The position numbers and the translations under genes are program-made. The notes beneath the pieces are model-generated. The model searched no databases and was not told the origin of the DNA. It saw only the letters and a list, made by a program, of their open reading frames with translations. From positions 1 to 64,000 of the forward strand of contig JAJZHK010000007.1 of the NCBI GenBank assembly GCA_021804565.1: a stretch of 64,000 nucleotides of DNA, in the 5' to 3' direction. This document shows positions 29,833 to 40,275 of the stretch, piece after piece (within the stretch, counting starts at the first letter, position 1; each line of letters starts with the position of its first letter). The DNA is from Pseudomonadota bacterium (GTDB lineage: Bacteria; Pseudomonadota; Gammaproteobacteria; Pseudomonadales; Moraxellaceae).

Positions 29833-30963
29833 ATGTCAGTGCGTCTGCAAATGACCGTCGTTACGGCGGTGTTCCTGCTGGCGGGAGTCATGGTGACGGC
29901 CTGGGCTGGAGCGGGAGCCATGCTGCCGATTTTGGTCAATATGGGGCTGGCCATTATCGGCATCGCCGTCTTCCAGGCGCTGTGGTCGGCGTCTCTGGCC
30001 TCGCCCATGCAGTTGATGGTGGACAAGGCGATACAAGGCCGGCTCGATGATCTGCCCGAGCACAGCTTGGCGATGGACTTTGTGCCCTTGCTGCGGGCGC
30101 TGAAACAGGGCCAGGAGCAGAGCGAGCAGCGTGACGCGGCCCTGCTCGATGCCGGCGATAGGATCAGCGTCCTGGCAGGAGAGTTGGTAGGCAGCACGGA
30201 CGAGTCGTCGCGGGGTTCGGAGCATCAGCGCCAGGAGGCCGATGCGGTGGCTCAGGTGATCAGCCAGATGGCCGACACCATGCATCGTGTCACCAGCAAT
30301 GCCAGCAGTGCCGCCGACGCGGCACGACGGGCCAACCAGGAAGCCCTGCAGGGGCAACAGGTGGTCAATGGTGTGACCACTTCGATCCATGCCCTGGCCT
30401 CGGAAGTCGAACGCGCTGCCAGCGCCATGCAGACCCTGGAAGCCGATACCGGCTCCATCGGTGCCATCCTTGAGGTCATCCGCGGTATCGCCGATCAGAC
30501 CAATCTGCTCGCCCTGAATGCGGCTATCGAAGCTGCGCGTGCCGGCGAGCAGGGTAGAGGCTTCGCCGTGGTGGCGGATGAAGTGCGTACTCTGGCGCAG
30601 AGGACGCAGCAGGCGACCCAGGAGATCCATGAGATGATCGCGCGGCTGCAGACCGGATCCAGCAATGCCGTCAAGGTGATGGAAGAGGGACGGCGCCAGG
30701 CTGAGTTGAGCGTGAGTGAAGCCAATCGTGCGGGTGACTCGCTCAATACCATCACCCAGGCCATCGACTCAATCAGCCGCATGAATGACGAGATCGCCGA
30801 AGCGGTCAAGGCGCAGTCCAGTTCGGCCGATGTGGTCAATGGCCGCCTGGGCCGTATCGTGCAGTTGGCCGATGAGGCGGGCCAGCGTACCCAGCAGCGC
30901 CAGCAGCTGTCCAATGCCCTGGCACAGACGGTGGCCGACCTGTCGCGCTCGCTCAAGACGTGA
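29833..30963 (+). CDS. Methyl-accepting chemotaxis-type signalling protein without a sensory domain
   Basis: 376 residues. The first 50 hold two close hydrophobic stretches with almost no loop between, so no periplasmic ligand domain is present, and no HAMP domain is evident. The rest is a methyl-accepting coiled coil; the CheA/CheW-binding tip is intact ([20 protein letters not shown] then [18 protein letters not shown], about residues 220-260). The ATG at 29833 has AGGA eight bases upstream; longer readings lack a site. It is a single-gene unit closed by a terminator. It may sense internal or membrane state, or pair with other receptors. Confidence 0.9.
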   Translation: MSVRLQMTVVTAVFLLAGVMVTAWAGAGAMLPILVNMGLAIIGIAVFQALWSASLASPMQLMVDKAIQGRLDDLPEHSLAMDFVPLLRALKQGQEQSEQRDAALLDAGDRISVLAGELVGSTDESSRGSEHQRQEADAVAQVISQMADTMHRVTSNASSAADAARRANQEALQGQQVVNGVTTSIHALASEVERAASAMQTLEADTGSIGAILEVIRGIADQTNLLALNAAIEAARAGEQGRGFAVVADEVRTLAQRTQQATQEIHEMIARLQTGSSNAVKVMEEGRRQAELSVSEANRAGDSLNTITQAIDSISRMNDEIAEAVKAQSSSADVVNGRLGRIVQLADEAGQRTQQRQQLSNALAQTVADLSRSLKT

Positions 30964-30987
30964 GTCTGGCGGGCGATCATCCGTCTC

Positions 30988-31017
30988 GAGACCCTGCACT
31001 TGCAGGGTCTCTTGCTT
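30988..31017 (+). terminator. Rho-independent terminator after the chemotaxis gene
   Basis: A perfect 11-bp inverted repeat (GAGACCCTGCA at 30988-30998, TGCAGGGTCTC at 31001-31011) with a minimal loop, followed by TTGCTTT. It lies 25 bases after the stop codon. A TATGAT at 31018-31023 directly behind it could be the -10 box of purL. Confidence 0.88.
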
Positions 31018-31054
31018 TATGATGTCGTTTTGTTGGCTCAGTGGTGAGATTTTT

Positions 31055-34000
31055 ATGTTGATACACAAAGGCGGGCGAGCACTTTCCCCATTCCGTCAGG
31101 CTAAATTGCTGCGTCAGCTGCAGGCGATCGACGCTGGTGTGCAGGAACTGCAAGCACGTTTTTGGCACTTCATCGATGCTGATGGGGTCGAGCTGGACGA
31201 CAGGCTGCAGAGCTTGCTGCACTACGGTGACGAGTTTTCAGGCGCCGAGCAGGGCGAGCTTTTTCTGGTGACGCCACGGCCTGGAACCATTTCGCCCTGG
31301 TCCTCAAAAGCCAGTGAAATTGTTCGTCTATCCGGTTTTGAGCAGATCTCGCGCATCGAACGCGGGGTGGCCTACTGGCTGCGTGTCGACGCTGGCATGA
31401 CGATGACGCGACGGCGTCAGCTGGCCCAGGTACTCCATGACCGTATGACCCAGGCGGTTCTCTCGGACCTTGCCCAGGCCGAGGCCCTGTTCTCTCATCA
31501 GGCGCCGCGGCCCCTGACCCGCGTGGATGTCCTCGGGCAGGGGCGTGCGGCTTTGGAGCGCGCCAATCTGGACCAGGGCTACGCGCTCAGTGAAGAAGAG
31601 ATCGATTATCTCCTGGCCAGTTATATCCAGCTGGGGCGCAATCCCTCGGACGCTGAGCTGATGATGTTTGCGCAGGCCAATTCCGAGCACTGCCGTCACA
31701 AAATCTTCAATGCCAGCTGGCGTATCGATGGCGAGCTGATGCCGCGCTCACTTTTTGCCATGATCCGCCATACCCACGAGCAGGCACCTGAGGGCGTCCT
31801 GTCGGCCTATAGCGACAATGCTGCCGTCATCGCCGGTCCGCTCAGCGAACGCTGGGTGCGCCATGCCGGGCAGGCTTATGCCTACCATCGCGAACCTGTC
31901 CATATCTTGATGAAGGTGGAAACGCACAACCATCCTACCGCCATTGCCCCGTTTGCCGGGGCGGCCACCGGTGCCGGCGGCGAGATACGTGATGAGGGGG
32001 CGACGGGGCGGGGGGGCCGTCCGAAAGCCGGTCTGACCGGGTTTACCGTCTCTAATTTGCGCATCCCGCAAGCCCTGCAGCCTTGGGAGGGTGAGGAAGA
32101 CAAGCCAGGGCGCATCGCCTCGCCGCTGGAGATCATGATCCAGGGCCCTTTGGGCGGTGCGGCTTTCAACAATGAATTCGGTCGGCCCAACCTTTGCGGT
32201 TATTTTCGCAGCTACGAACAGCGCGTCCAGATGGATGGCCGCGAGCAGCACCTGGGCTACCACAAGCCGATCATGATTGCCGGCGGTTACGGCAACATCC
32301 GCGCCGAGCATGTGCGCAAACAGACCATCAAGCCGGGTGCGCTGCTCATCGTGCTCGGTGGGCCGGCCTTGTTGATCGGGCTCGGTGGGGGCGCCGCCTC
32401 CTCCATGAACTCCGGGAGCAGCGCCGAGGAGATGGACTTCGCCTCGGTACAGCGCGACAACGCCGAGATGGAGCGGCGCGCGCAAGAGGTGATCGACGCC
32501 TGTTGGGCTTTGGGGGAGGCCAATCCCATCGTTTCCATCCATGATGTCGGTGCCGGGGGCTTGTCCAACGCCATGCCGGAACTGGTGCATGAGCATGGTC
32601 TGGGGGCGCGACTGCAGCTGCGCCAGATCCCTCTCGGCGAGTCTGGGCTTTCACCCCTGGAAATCTGGTGCAATGAGGCGCAGGAGCGCTACGTCCTCGC
32701 CTTGCAGCCGGAGAGCCTGGCCTTGTTCGCGTCTTTATGCCAGCGTGAGCGCTGTCCCTACGCGGTGCTCGGAGAGGCCACGCAAACACAGCAGCTGATC
32801 GTCGAGGACCGCCATTTTGGCGAGGCGGCCGTCGATATGCCCATGCAGGTCCTGCTCGGCAAAGCGCCGCGCATGCAGCGTGAGTTCGCCCGTCAGGCGC
32901 ACGTCCTGCCGCCTTTGCAACTGGATCATGTGGATCTGGGCGAGGCCCTTGAACGTGTCCTGCATCTGCCGACGGTGGCCAGCAAGTCCTTTCTGATCAC
33001 CATCGGTGACCGTTCTGTGGGGGGGCTGGTGGCGCGCGAGCAGATGGTCGGCCCCTGGCAGGTGCCTGTTGCTGACTGTGCGGTGACGGCCAGTTCTTTT
33101 CGCGATGTGGTCGGTGAGGCCATGGCCATGGGTGAGCGTACACCGGTGGCGGCTATCGACGCTCCGCGCAGTGCGCGTCTGGCGGTGGCTGAAGCGATCA
33201 CCAATATCATGGCAGCGGATGTCCGTGAGCTGGGGGATATACGCTTGTCGGCCAACTGGATGGCGGCCGCCGGTCATCCTGGAGAAGACGAGAAGCTCTA
33301 CGCTGCCGTGCAGGCCCTGGGCATGGAGTTTTGCCCGCAGTTGGGCCTGTGCATCCCGGTCGGCAAGGACTCCCTGTCGATGCGAACACAATGGCAAAAA
33401 GACGGTCATGTGCATCGGGTGAGTTCGCCGGTGTCGCTGATCATCAGCGCCTTTGCTCCGGTCGCCGATGTCGGCAAGACCTGGACGCCACAACTGCGTC
33501 TCGATCGTGGCGACAGCGAACTGTTGTTGCTCGATCTCTGTCATGGCCAAGGTCATTTGGGGGCCTCCTGTCTGGCGCAGGTCTATGCTCAGCTCGGTGA
33601 TCAGGCGCCGGACGTGGACCCTGCTGACTTGAAGGCTTTTGTCCAGTTCATGCGTGATCTGCACGACCGCGACTGGGTCCAGGCCTACCATGACCGTTCC
33701 GATGGCGGCCTGTGGGTGGCGGCTTTGGAGATGGCTTTTGCCGGGCGAGCCGGCTTGCGCCTGGTCCTCGATGAACTGCCGGCAGGAAGCACCCTGGAGC
33801 GACTCTTTCACGAAGGTCCGGGTGTACTCATCCAGGTGCGTAGCGCCGATCTGGCCGCGTTCCAGGCGCTCAGCCGCCAGTACGGCCTGGCATCGCGCCT
33901 GCATCGGCTGGCCCAGGTCTGTGCCGATGATGCTATCGAGATTGAGGAAGCCGGACGTGTGCTCTTTCAGGGCTCCCGCTCTCGGCTGCAGCGGGCCTGG

Positions 34001-34918
34001 AGCTCGACCAGCTTCCACCTGCAATCCCTGCGTGACCATGCTGACTGTGCCCAGCAAGAGTACGACAAGCTGCTCCTTGTCGAGGATCCCGGTCTGCATG
34101 CCGAGCTCAGCTTTGCGCTCGATGAGGATATCGCGGCGCCTTATATCGCGCGAGGCAGCCGGCCGCAGGTGGCCATCTTGCGTGAGCAGGGGGTCAACGG
34201 CTATATGGAAATGGCAGCAGCCTTCGACCGGGCGGGTTTCAGCGCGGTTGATGTGCATATGAGCGACATCCTTGCCGGTCGCGAGCTCGCCGACTTCAAG
34301 GTGCTCGCCGCCTGTGGCGGGTTTTCCTACGGTGACGTGCTCGGCGCCGGTGGCGGCTGGGCGCGTGCTGTGCTCTTTCATGAACGGGCGCGGCAGACCT
34401 TCGTCGACTTCTTCTCCCGTGCGGACACCTTGACCCTCGGCGTGTGCAACGGCTGCCAGATGCTGTCGCAGCTGCGCGACCTGATCCCTGGCGCGCAGTT
34501 GTGGCCGCGCTTTGAGCGTAATCTGAGTGAGCAGTTCGAGGCGCGTACCGTCATGGTGGAGGTGCAGGACAGCCCTTCGATTTTTCTGCGCGGGATGCAA
34601 GGCTCACGGATGCCGGTTGCCGTCGCGCACGGTGAGGGACGGGTGATGGGCGATGTGGCGGCTTTGACGGCTGCCGGCCTTGTCGGATTGCGCTATGTGG
34701 ATGGCGCTGGCCGTGCTAGCGAGCGTTATCCCGACAACCCGAACGGCTCCCCGCAGGGGGTCACGGCGGTGACCAGCCAGGATGGTCGGGCGACGATCAT
34801 GATGCCTCATCCTGAGCGCGTCTTCCGTACCTTGCAGCATGCCTGGGCGCCTGCCGGCTGGGGTGAGGATGCCCCCTGGATGCGGATGTTTCGCAATGCG
34901 CGGGTTTTTGTGGGATGA
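31055..34918 (+). CDS. purL: Phosphoribosylformylglycinamidine synthase
   Basis: Fourth step of purine synthesis: converts FGAR to FGAM with glutamine and ATP. It is the large single-chain form of 1287 residues, as usual in gammaproteobacteria. Seen are the FGAM-synthase core ([38 protein letters not shown]) and the C-terminal glutaminase domain with nucleophile C1131 in GVCNGCQML and the histidine/glutamate pair in [10 protein letters not shown]. The ATG at 31055 follows GGTGAG; upstream reading frame is a shadow of the chemotaxis gene. Overlaps the next gene by four bases. Confidence 0.97.
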   Translation: MLIHKGGRALSPFRQAKLLRQLQAIDAGVQELQARFWHFIDADGVELDDRLQSLLHYGDEFSGAEQGELFLVTPRPGTISPWSSKASEIVRLSGFEQISRIERGVAYWLRVDAGMTMTRRRQLAQVLHDRMTQAVLSDLAQAEALFSHQAPRPLTRVDVLGQGRAALERANLDQGYALSEEEIDYLLASYIQLGRNPSDAELMMFAQANSEHCRHKIFNASWRIDGELMPRSLFAMIRHTHEQAPEGVLSAYSDNAAVIAGPLSERWVRHAGQAYAYHREPVHILMKVETHNHPTAIAPFAGAATGAGGEIRDEGATGRGGRPKAGLTGFTVSNLRIPQALQPWEGEEDKPGRIASPLEIMIQGPLGGAAFNNEFGRPNLCGYFRSYEQRVQMDGREQHLGYHKPIMIAGGYGNIRAEHVRKQTIKPGALLIVLGGPALLIGLGGGAASSMNSGSSAEEMDFASVQRDNAEMERRAQEVIDACWALGEANPIVSIHDVGAGGLSNAMPELVHEHGLGARLQLRQIPLGESGLSPLEIWCNEAQERYVLALQPESLALFASLCQRERCPYAVLGEATQTQQLIVEDRHFGEAAVDMPMQVLLGKAPRMQREFARQAHVLPPLQLDHVDLGEALERVLHLPTVASKSFLITIGDRSVGGLVAREQMVGPWQVPVADCAVTASSFRDVVGEAMAMGERTPVAAIDAPRSARLAVAEAITNIMAADVRELGDIRLSANWMAAAGHPGEDEKLYAAVQALGMEFCPQLGLCIPVGKDSLSMRTQWQKDGHVHRVSSPVSLIISAFAPVADVGKTWTPQLRLDRGDSELLLLDLCHGQGHLGASCLAQVYAQLGDQAPDVDPADLKAFVQFMRDLHDRDWVQAYHDRSDGGLWVAALEMAFAGRAGLRLVLDELPAGSTLERLFHEGPGVLIQVRSADLAAFQALSRQYGLASRLHRLAQVCADDAIEIEEAGRVLFQGSRSRLQRAWSSTSFHLQSLRDHADCAQQEYDKLLLVEDPGLHAELSFALDEDIAAPYIARGSRPQVAILREQGVNGYMEMAAAFDRAGFSAVDVHMSDILAGRELADFKVLAACGGFSYGDVLGAGGGWARAVLFHERARQTFVDFFSRADTLTLGVCNGCQMLSQLRDLIPGAQLWPRFERNLSEQFEARTVMVEVQDSPSIFLRGMQGSRMPVAVAHGEGRVMGDVAALTAAGLVGLRYVDGAGRASERYPDNPNGSPQGVTAVTSQDGRATIMMPHPERVFRTLQHAWAPAGWGEDAPWMRMFRNARVFVG

Positions 34919-35250
34919 AGTCGTATAAGCTGGTCGTCTTTGTCCCTGCAGAGGCCGGGCCGGCTTTGCGCTCGGCTTTGTTTGCCGCCGGGGCGGGTGC
35001 GCAGGGGGCTTACCGGGAGTGCGCCTGGTGGGTGGAGGGAACCGGTCAGTTTCGTCCCCTGCCTGGGGCGCAGCCTGCCCTGGGGCAGGTCGGTGCGGTG
35101 GAACAGGTGCGCGAATGGCGTCTGGAGCTTTTGCTGGAGGAGAAGGTGCTGGCGGCGGTCTTGCAGGCCTTGCACCGCCATCATCCCTACGAAGAGCCGG
35201 CCTATGATCTCTTTGAACGACTGGATCCTCGCCCCTGGCGAGGGAGCTAG
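34915..35250 (+). CDS. Stand-alone NIF3/YqfO-type domain protein
   Basis: 111 residues resembling the PII/CutA-like domain that is inserted in the longer NIF3-like (YqfO) proteins, here alone: [24 protein letters not shown], a central [25 protein letters not shown] and the C-terminal [15 protein letters not shown]. The metal-binding halves of full NIF3 are missing, as in other short gammaproteobacterial members. It is translationally coupled to purL (ATGA). Function is unknown. Confidence 0.82.
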   Translation: MKSYKLVVFVPAEAGPALRSALFAAGAGAQGAYRECAWWVEGTGQFRPLPGAQPALGQVGAVEQVREWRLELLLEEKVLAAVLQALHRHHPYEEPAYDLFERLDPRPWRGS

Positions 35251-35267
35251 AGCCTTAGGAAGCAAGC

Positions 35268-36275
35268 ATGCGGGAACTGACGGATTCAGGGGTGTTGTTA
35301 CGACTGGCTTATCAGGCTCTGCGCAAAGCGGGTGTCGATGCCGATGCGGTTCTGAGCCGTTGCGGGGCTGATCTTCTGGCCTTGGAGGACCCACGACTGC
35401 GTACCCCGGTGGCCGCCCAGGAGGCTTTCTGGCATGCCGTCCGCGAGGTGTCCGGGGACCCTCATATCGGCCTGCGCCTGGCGCGCCATCTGCCGCGTTT
35501 TCGCGGGCAGGTCATCGAATACCTTTTTTCCAGCAGCGCCACGTTTGGTGACGGCTTGCGCCGGGCCTTGCAGTACCAGCGACTGCTCAGTGACGCCATA
35601 TCAGGGCGTTTCGAGCAGGAAGGCGAGTTCAGCTATCTGGTCAGTGGCCACCAACTGCGTGAGCCTGAGCCGCTGGCGGTATGCATGATGGCCGGCATCA
35701 TTCAGTTTTTCGCGCAAGTGACCGACGGCGAGTTTCGCCCTAGCGAGGTCTGGCTCAGGCATCCCGCCGGTGCTGATCCTGCCGAGTACGAGCAGCTGTA
35801 CAACTGCCCGGTTCGCTTTGATCAGGCAGAAAACCGCCTGTATTTTGCCAGCAGCATCCTCGATAAAACTTTCTGGCACGCCGAGCCTGAGCTGCTCAAA
35901 CTGCATATGCAGGTGGCTACCGAGAAACTGGCCGAGCTCGAGCGTATGGATCTGGTCGCTGATGTGCGTCGTGTGATCGCCCAAATTCTTGAGAGCGGTG
36001 ATGTTTCACTGGAGGCTGTCGCCGGTCTGCTCGAGCTCAAACCGCGCGCACTGCGCAGTCGTCTGTCGGAGGTGGGCACCAGTTTCAATCACATCCTTAA
36101 CGACTATCGCAGCCGTTTGGCGCGACGTTTGCTGGCCAAGACCGATGAGAGCATCGACCAGATCGTCTATCTGACCGGGTTTTCCGAGCCCAGTACCTTC
36201 TATCGGGCCTTTCGGCGGTGGACGCAAGAGACCCCGATCGAGTACCGCAAGCGCAAGCGTGACAAAACGCTGTAA
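35268..36275 (+). CDS. AraC family transcriptional regulator (OruR-like domain)
   Basis: 335 residues: an N-terminal ligand-type domain (about 10-210) of the arabinose-binding/OruR kind with GDPHIGLRLARHLP and ISGRFEQEGEFSYLV, and a C-terminal double helix-turn-helix with VAGLLELKPRALRSRLSEVG and IVYLTGFSEPSTFYRAFRRW, then TPIEYRKR. The ATG follows AGGAAG by a few bases. It converges on the acyl-CoA dehydrogenase pair, and regulators of this type often control fatty-acid or amino-acid catabolism, so it could control them; this is inference from position. Confidence 0.9.
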   Translation: MRELTDSGVLLRLAYQALRKAGVDADAVLSRCGADLLALEDPRLRTPVAAQEAFWHAVREVSGDPHIGLRLARHLPRFRGQVIEYLFSSSATFGDGLRRALQYQRLLSDAISGRFEQEGEFSYLVSGHQLREPEPLAVCMMAGIIQFFAQVTDGEFRPSEVWLRHPAGADPAEYEQLYNCPVRFDQAENRLYFASSILDKTFWHAEPELLKLHMQVATEKLAELERMDLVADVRRVIAQILESGDVSLEAVAGLLELKPRALRSRLSEVGTSFNHILNDYRSRLARRLLAKTDESIDQIVYLTGFSEPSTFYRAFRRWTQETPIEYRKRKRDKTL

Positions 36276-36291
36276 ACCGGACGCCGCAGCA

Positions 36292-36316
36292 AAAAAAACC
36301 TGCCCAGAGGGCAGGT
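36292..36316 (-). terminator. Terminator of the acyl-CoA dehydrogenase operon
   Basis: Arms CCTGCCC (36300-36306) and GGGCAGG (36310-36316) flank a three-base loop. On the leftward strand the stem is followed by eight Us (A-run at 36292-36299). It lies about 50 bases beyond the dehydrogenase stop. The rightward AraC gene ends only a few bases before it. Confidence 0.88.
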
Positions 36317-36365
36317 GGCTCAGTTGGGGCAATTCGAGCACCAAGGCATGAACGGTGTGGCCGGA

Positions 36366-37568
36366 CTACTTCAGCTCGGCTGAGCTCTTGCCGAGCAGGC
36401 GGCGGGCGATGATCAGCAGCTGGATCTGTTGTGTGCCTTCGAAGATATCGAGAATCTTCGAGTCACGTGCCCATTTTTCCAGCAATTCGTCCTCGCTGTA
36501 GCCGATTGCTCCCGCAATGGCGACACACTGCAGGGTAATTTCATTGCCGACACGACCGGCCTGCGCCTTGGCCATGGACGCCTCTTTCGAGTTGGGGATG
36601 CGGTTGTCCGCCATCCACGCCGCGCGCAGGGTCAACAGGCGGGCCGCCTCCCATTCCGCCTCCATACGGTACAGGCTGGCCTCCGCCTGACTCAGCAACA
36701 GCGGCGGCCGGGCATAGTCAGCGCCGATGCGGCCGCGCAAGAGTTCACGGGTCCGTTCAAGAGCCGCCGACGCCACGCCGACGGCCATGGCGGCGACCAG
36801 CGGGCGGGTGTTGTCGAAGGTCTCCATGACGCCGGCAAAGCCCTTTTTGACGTCGATGTCCGGGTTGCCGAGCAGATTGCTGGCCGGTACCCGGCAGTCG
36901 CTGAAGCTGATCGCCGCGGTGTCCGAGGCTTTGATGCCCAGCTTTTTCTCGAGGCGGGTCACGCTCATCCCCGGGGTGCCCTTTTCGACGACGAAGGATT
37001 TGATCGCCGCACGTCCCAAGCTGGGGTCGAGGCTGGCCCAGACCACCACGCTATCGGCACGATCACCTGAGGTGACGTAGATCTTTTCGCCATTGAGGAT
37101 GTAGTCATCGCCATCACGACGGGCGGTGGTGCGTATCGCCGCCGAGTCTGAGCCACAGCCGGGCTCGGTGATCGCCATGGCCGCCCAGCGGCCTTTGAAG
37201 CGCGCCAGTTGCTCCTCATTGGCGACGGCGGCTATGGCGGCATTGCCGAGTCCCTGCCTGGGCATGGCCAGGAGCAGGCCGACATCCCCGCGACACAGCT
37301 CCATGATGCCTAGACAGGTCGATATATTGCTGCCATTGCGTACCGCGGAGCCATCCTGGCCCTGGCGCTTGCTGGCGGTGCTGGCGCCGGCGGCCTCTGG
37401 CGCACCGTCGTTCATGCCGTCGAGCAGAGAGGCGAGCATGCGCAGTTCCTTGGGCTCGGCGTGCTCTGCCTTGTCATACTTGCGCGATATGGGGCGGAAA
37501 ACCTGGTCAGCGACATCACGAGCCTGCGCCACCAGGGTGGCAAATTTCTTGGGTGTTTCAAGATTCAT
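36366..37568 (-). CDS. Acyl-CoA dehydrogenase, catalytic-type subunit
   Basis: FAD enzyme that introduces the alpha-beta double bond in acyl-CoA. 400 residues, normal for the family. MAITEPGCGSDSAAIRTTA is the FAD/substrate signature, NGEKIYVTSGDRAD follows, and FDNTRPLVAAMAVG holds the conserved TRP. The base E377 is in IFEGTQQIQ near the C-terminus, so the enzyme looks active. The ATG at 37568 has AAGGAGA upstream. It lies 17 bases after a second, divergent-sequence dehydrogenase and is followed by a terminator. Substrate chain length is unknown. Confidence 0.92.
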   Translation of the reverse strand: MNLETPKKFATLVAQARDVADQVFRPISRKYDKAEHAEPKELRMLASLLDGMNDGAPEAAGASTASKRQGQDGSAVRNGSNISTCLGIMELCRGDVGLLLAMPRQGLGNAAIAAVANEEQLARFKGRWAAMAITEPGCGSDSAAIRTTARRDGDDYILNGEKIYVTSGDRADSVVVWASLDPSLGRAAIKSFVVEKGTPGMSVTRLEKKLGIKASDTAAISFSDCRVPASNLLGNPDIDVKKGFAGVMETFDNTRPLVAAMAVGVASAALERTRELLRGRIGADYARPPLLLSQAEASLYRMEAEWEAARLLTLRAAWMADNRIPNSKEASMAKAQAGRVGNEITLQCVAIAGAIGYSEDELLEKWARDSKILDIFEGTQQIQLLIIARRLLGKSSAELK

Positions 37569-37585
37569 GGCGCTCTCCTTGGGCT

Positions 37586-38887
37586 TTACAGATGCATGGC
37601 GCCGTGCATGAGTGCGATGGCGCGCAGGTCGCGATACCAGCGCTCGACGGGGTGCTCCTGGGTGTAGCCATGGCCGCCCAGCAATTGGACACCATGGGTT
37701 CCGATCTGCATGGCTTTTTCGCTGCACAGCAGCCGGGCCAGGTAGGCTTCCCTATGAAAGTCGAGGCCCTGTTCGGCACGGCTGGCCGCGCGCCAGGTGA
37801 GCAGGCGCATGGCGTCGAGGTCGATCGCCATCTGCGCGATCATGAACGCGACGCTTTGCCGGTGGCTGATCGGTTCGCCGAAGGCGGAGCGCTCGTTGCA
37901 GTAGGGAATGACGTAATCGAGCACGGCCTGTGCGCAACCCTGAGCCAGGGCACACCAGCCGAGGCTGGAGAGATCGATAAAGGCGCGATAGTCAAAGTCT
38001 TCGCCGCCCAGCTTTTGACGGGCCGGGATGAGGACATTGTCGAGTTGCAGGTCGACGAGGGCGCAGGCGTGTAAGCCCATGGCCGCTCCCTCACGCAGCT
38101 GCAGACCTGGCGTGCCGCGTTCGACGATGAAGACGGCAGGACCCTGTTCGGTTTGCGCGGCGATGAGCAGGACCTCGGCTTGTGCACCGCGCAGCACCAG
38201 ACTCTTGCGGCCATCCAGTCGATAGTCCTGGCCTTGCCGCCGGGCTTGTGTGCTCAGCCGGGCAGGATCAAACAGCGGTTCTGGCTCGACGATGGCGATG
38301 CTGGCGATCAGGGCCTGCTGTTCGTCGAGAAAGGCCGGCAGATAGGTGGCCTGCTGTTCGCCCAGGCCCCAGCGGGAGATCGCATTGGCGGCTCCGACCG
38401 GGGTGAGGAGGGCGGCGGCCAGGCTGAGGTCGCCCTGGGCCAAGGTTTCGGCGATCAGGGCCTGGGTCAGCTGGGCATGGTCCTGTGCCATGCCTCCATG
38501 GGCCTCGGGCAGTGCGTAGGCGAGCAGACCGAGTTCGCCGGCCGCCTTTTCCAGACCATCGGGCAGGATGGTCTGGCTGTCGGCCAGATGGGCACGTGGA
38601 TAGAGCTCGTCGCGTGCGAAGCGCTTGAGGCTGTCACGGATTTGTTCCTGCTCATCACTCAGGCTAAGGTCAAAAAGATCGCTTCTCGAGCCGGGGCGCA
38701 GCACCGCGCGCGCCCCGGCCTGGGGTTTGAAGCGGCGCGTGACCTGGGTGGCCAGGCGAAAGCCTTGACGGCTACTTTGGTAGAGTACATTTTCCATAGG
38801 GCGCCGTAAGTGCAACCGGTCGGGCCACTCTGCTTGCGCGATACGGTTGAGAATATTAAGGCCCAAGCCTTGCAGGCTCATGCTCAT
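37586..38887 (-). CDS. Acyl-CoA dehydrogenase-like protein lacking the catalytic glutamate
   Basis: 433 residues with the acyl-CoA dehydrogenase fold: helical N-terminal domain (LSDEQEQIRDSLKRFARDELYP), middle domain and C-terminal helices (FGEPISHRQSVAFMIAQMA, HGVQLLGGHGYTQEHPVERWYRD). The usual ending with EGT is replaced by LRAIALMHGAMHL, giving histidine 428 where glutamate is expected, and the terminal helix is absent. The alternative base position in DLSSLGW also lacks glutamate. It may be a structural partner of the adjacent dehydrogenase. ATG at 38887 chosen for the AGGAGG before it; a GTG two codons earlier overlaps that site. Confidence 0.88.
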   Translation of the reverse strand: MSMSLQGLGLNILNRIAQAEWPDRLHLRRPMENVLYQSSRQGFRLATQVTRRFKPQAGARAVLRPGSRSDLFDLSLSDEQEQIRDSLKRFARDELYPRAHLADSQTILPDGLEKAAGELGLLAYALPEAHGGMAQDHAQLTQALIAETLAQGDLSLAAALLTPVGAANAISRWGLGEQQATYLPAFLDEQQALIASIAIVEPEPLFDPARLSTQARRQGQDYRLDGRKSLVLRGAQAEVLLIAAQTEQGPAVFIVERGTPGLQLREGAAMGLHACALVDLQLDNVLIPARQKLGGEDFDYRAFIDLSSLGWCALAQGCAQAVLDYVIPYCNERSAFGEPISHRQSVAFMIAQMAIDLDAMRLLTWRAASRAEQGLDFHREAYLARLLCSEKAMQIGTHGVQLLGGHGYTQEHPVERWYRDLRAIALMHGAMHL

Positions 38888-38979
38888 ACCCACCTCCTGA
38901 TGTGAGACTCAGTGCACTCTGCCGCAGTGGGTGTCAGCTTGTGAATGGCCGTGCAGACAGCGGCCTCTTGCCAGTGGGG

Positions 38980-39537
38980 TCAGTGCGGCCCGGGCCGCTC
39001 CCATGAGGTGGGCTGCAGCAGCTGGCTATGCAAAGGAAACTGGCCGTGCACACGGTCGGCCACAAAGTGGCGTAAGGTGTGCGTGATCGAGGGAAACGCC
39101 AGTTGATCCCAGGGCAGCTCCTCCTCACGGAAGAGTGCTGTTTCCAGGGACTCGGCGCCGACACCGAAACCGCCGTCGCGAAGTTGGCCGCGATACATCA
39201 GATGAATCTGATGGATGTGTGGAATATCGAAAAGGCAGTAGAGCTGCAGACCTTCCACCTGGGCCTGCGCTTCTTCCCAGGTTTCGCGCTGCGCCCCTTC
39301 GGCGCAGCTTTCGCCATTTTCCATAAAACCGGCCGGCAGGGTCCAAAAACCGTAGCGTGGTTCTATCGCCCGGCGACAGAGCAGGATGCGGTCCTGCCAG
39401 GTGGCGATGCAGCCGCAGATGACCTTGGGATTTTGGTAGTGAATGGTGCGACAGTTTTCACAGACGTAGCGTGGACGGCTATCCTCGGCGGGGATTTTAT
39501 AGACGAGGGTGTGTCCGCAGGCGCTGCAAAATTTCAT
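38980..39537 (-). CDS. Nudix hydrolase with N-terminal zinc ribbon
   Basis: 185 residues. CSACG and CENC (about residues 4-29) form a four-cysteine zinc ribbon. A Nudix domain follows with the box GFMENGESCAEGAQRETWEE, in which the catalytic glutamates are present but the last glycine of the consensus is glutamine. The group includes NADH- and ADP-ribose-type pyrophosphatases; the substrate is not certain. It stands upstream of nothing on its strand except the dehydrogenases' 92-base leader to the right, and may be co-transcribed with them. Confidence 0.88.
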   Translation of the reverse strand: MKFCSACGHTLVYKIPAEDSRPRYVCENCRTIHYQNPKVICGCIATWQDRILLCRRAIEPRYGFWTLPAGFMENGESCAEGAQRETWEEAQAQVEGLQLYCLFDIPHIHQIHLMYRGQLRDGGFGVGAESLETALFREEELPWDQLAFPSITHTLRHFVADRVHGQFPLHSQLLQPTSWERPGPH

Positions 39538-39651
39538 GGCGACTCCGCATCATGATCGTTATCGAGCAGTCTACCGGGTCTGCTCGGAGCTGTCTTGTCG
39601 GGACGCATGGGGTACACTGATGGCCGTGGTTTATAGGTGGATGGAGACGTC

Positions 39652-40275
39652 ATGGGGCAAGGGGCAGTGGCGGCTAGAGATCAGCGCGTGATCGATATCA
39701 AACGGGTGCTGGAGCAGACACCGATGCCGCAGGGTGAGGTCGATGCCGCCGTTCTCATCGCGCTGACTGCAGAGCCTGCCACCAAGGTCTTGCTGACCCG
39801 GCGCGCATCGAGTCTTTCCGCGCACGCCGGGGAGGTGGCCTTTCCCGGGGGCAAGTGTGATCAGCAGGATGGCAGTGCGGTGGTGACGGCTTTGCGGGAA
39901 AGCCAGGAAGAGGTGGGCTTGGCGCCACAGGACGTCGAAGTTCTCGGTGCCTTCGGCGACTTTGTTTCGCGTGCAGGTCTGCGGGTGCGTGCCGTCGTTG
40001 GGATCGTGCCGGCTACGCTGACCCTGGCGCCGAGTCCGCATGAAATCGACAGTATTTTTTGTGTGCCGCTGTCCTTTTTCCTGTCGCAGCCACCGGCACT
40101 GGATCATCAGGTACACTTCATGGGCACAGACTATCTGATGCCTTGCTATCGGTATCAGGGCTATGTGATCTGGGGCTTGACCGCCTATATGCTGGTTGAG
40201 TTGTTGAATCGTACTTTGGCGGCTGGCATCGAGTTTCCTATGCCTGGCCTGCGCCGTCTGGAGGAGGGAGCGTGA
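39652..40275 (+). CDS. nudL: CoA pyrophosphatase-type Nudix hydrolase
   Basis: 207 residues of the NudL group that splits coenzyme A or its thioesters into 4'-phosphopantetheine and ADP. The family signature [13 protein letters not shown] precedes the Nudix box ([20 protein letters not shown] then EEVGL). The C-terminal [12 protein letters not shown] is also typical. ATG at 39652 is preferred because GGAG lies five bases before it; a GTG five codons upstream is possible. The stop overlaps the next gene (GTGA). Divergent from the zinc-ribbon Nudix gene. Confidence 0.87.
   Translation: MGQGAVAARDQRVIDIKRVLEQTPMPQGEVDAAVLIALTAEPATKVLLTRRASSLSAHAGEVAFPGGKCDQQDGSAVVTALRESQEEVGLAPQDVEVLGAFGDFVSRAGLRVRAVVGIVPATLTLAPSPHEIDSIFCVPLSFFLSQPPALDHQVHFMGTDYLMPCYRYQGYVIWGLTAYMLVELLNRTLAAGIEFPMPGLRRLEEGA

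Noticed and set aside
32735-34600. Leftward 621-codon reading frame antisense to purL
   Set aside because: Shadow of the conserved purL coding frame.
38940-38975. Hairpin GGCCG/CGGCC between the Nudix gene and the second dehydrogenase
   Set aside because: No U-run on either strand, so not convincing as a terminator.
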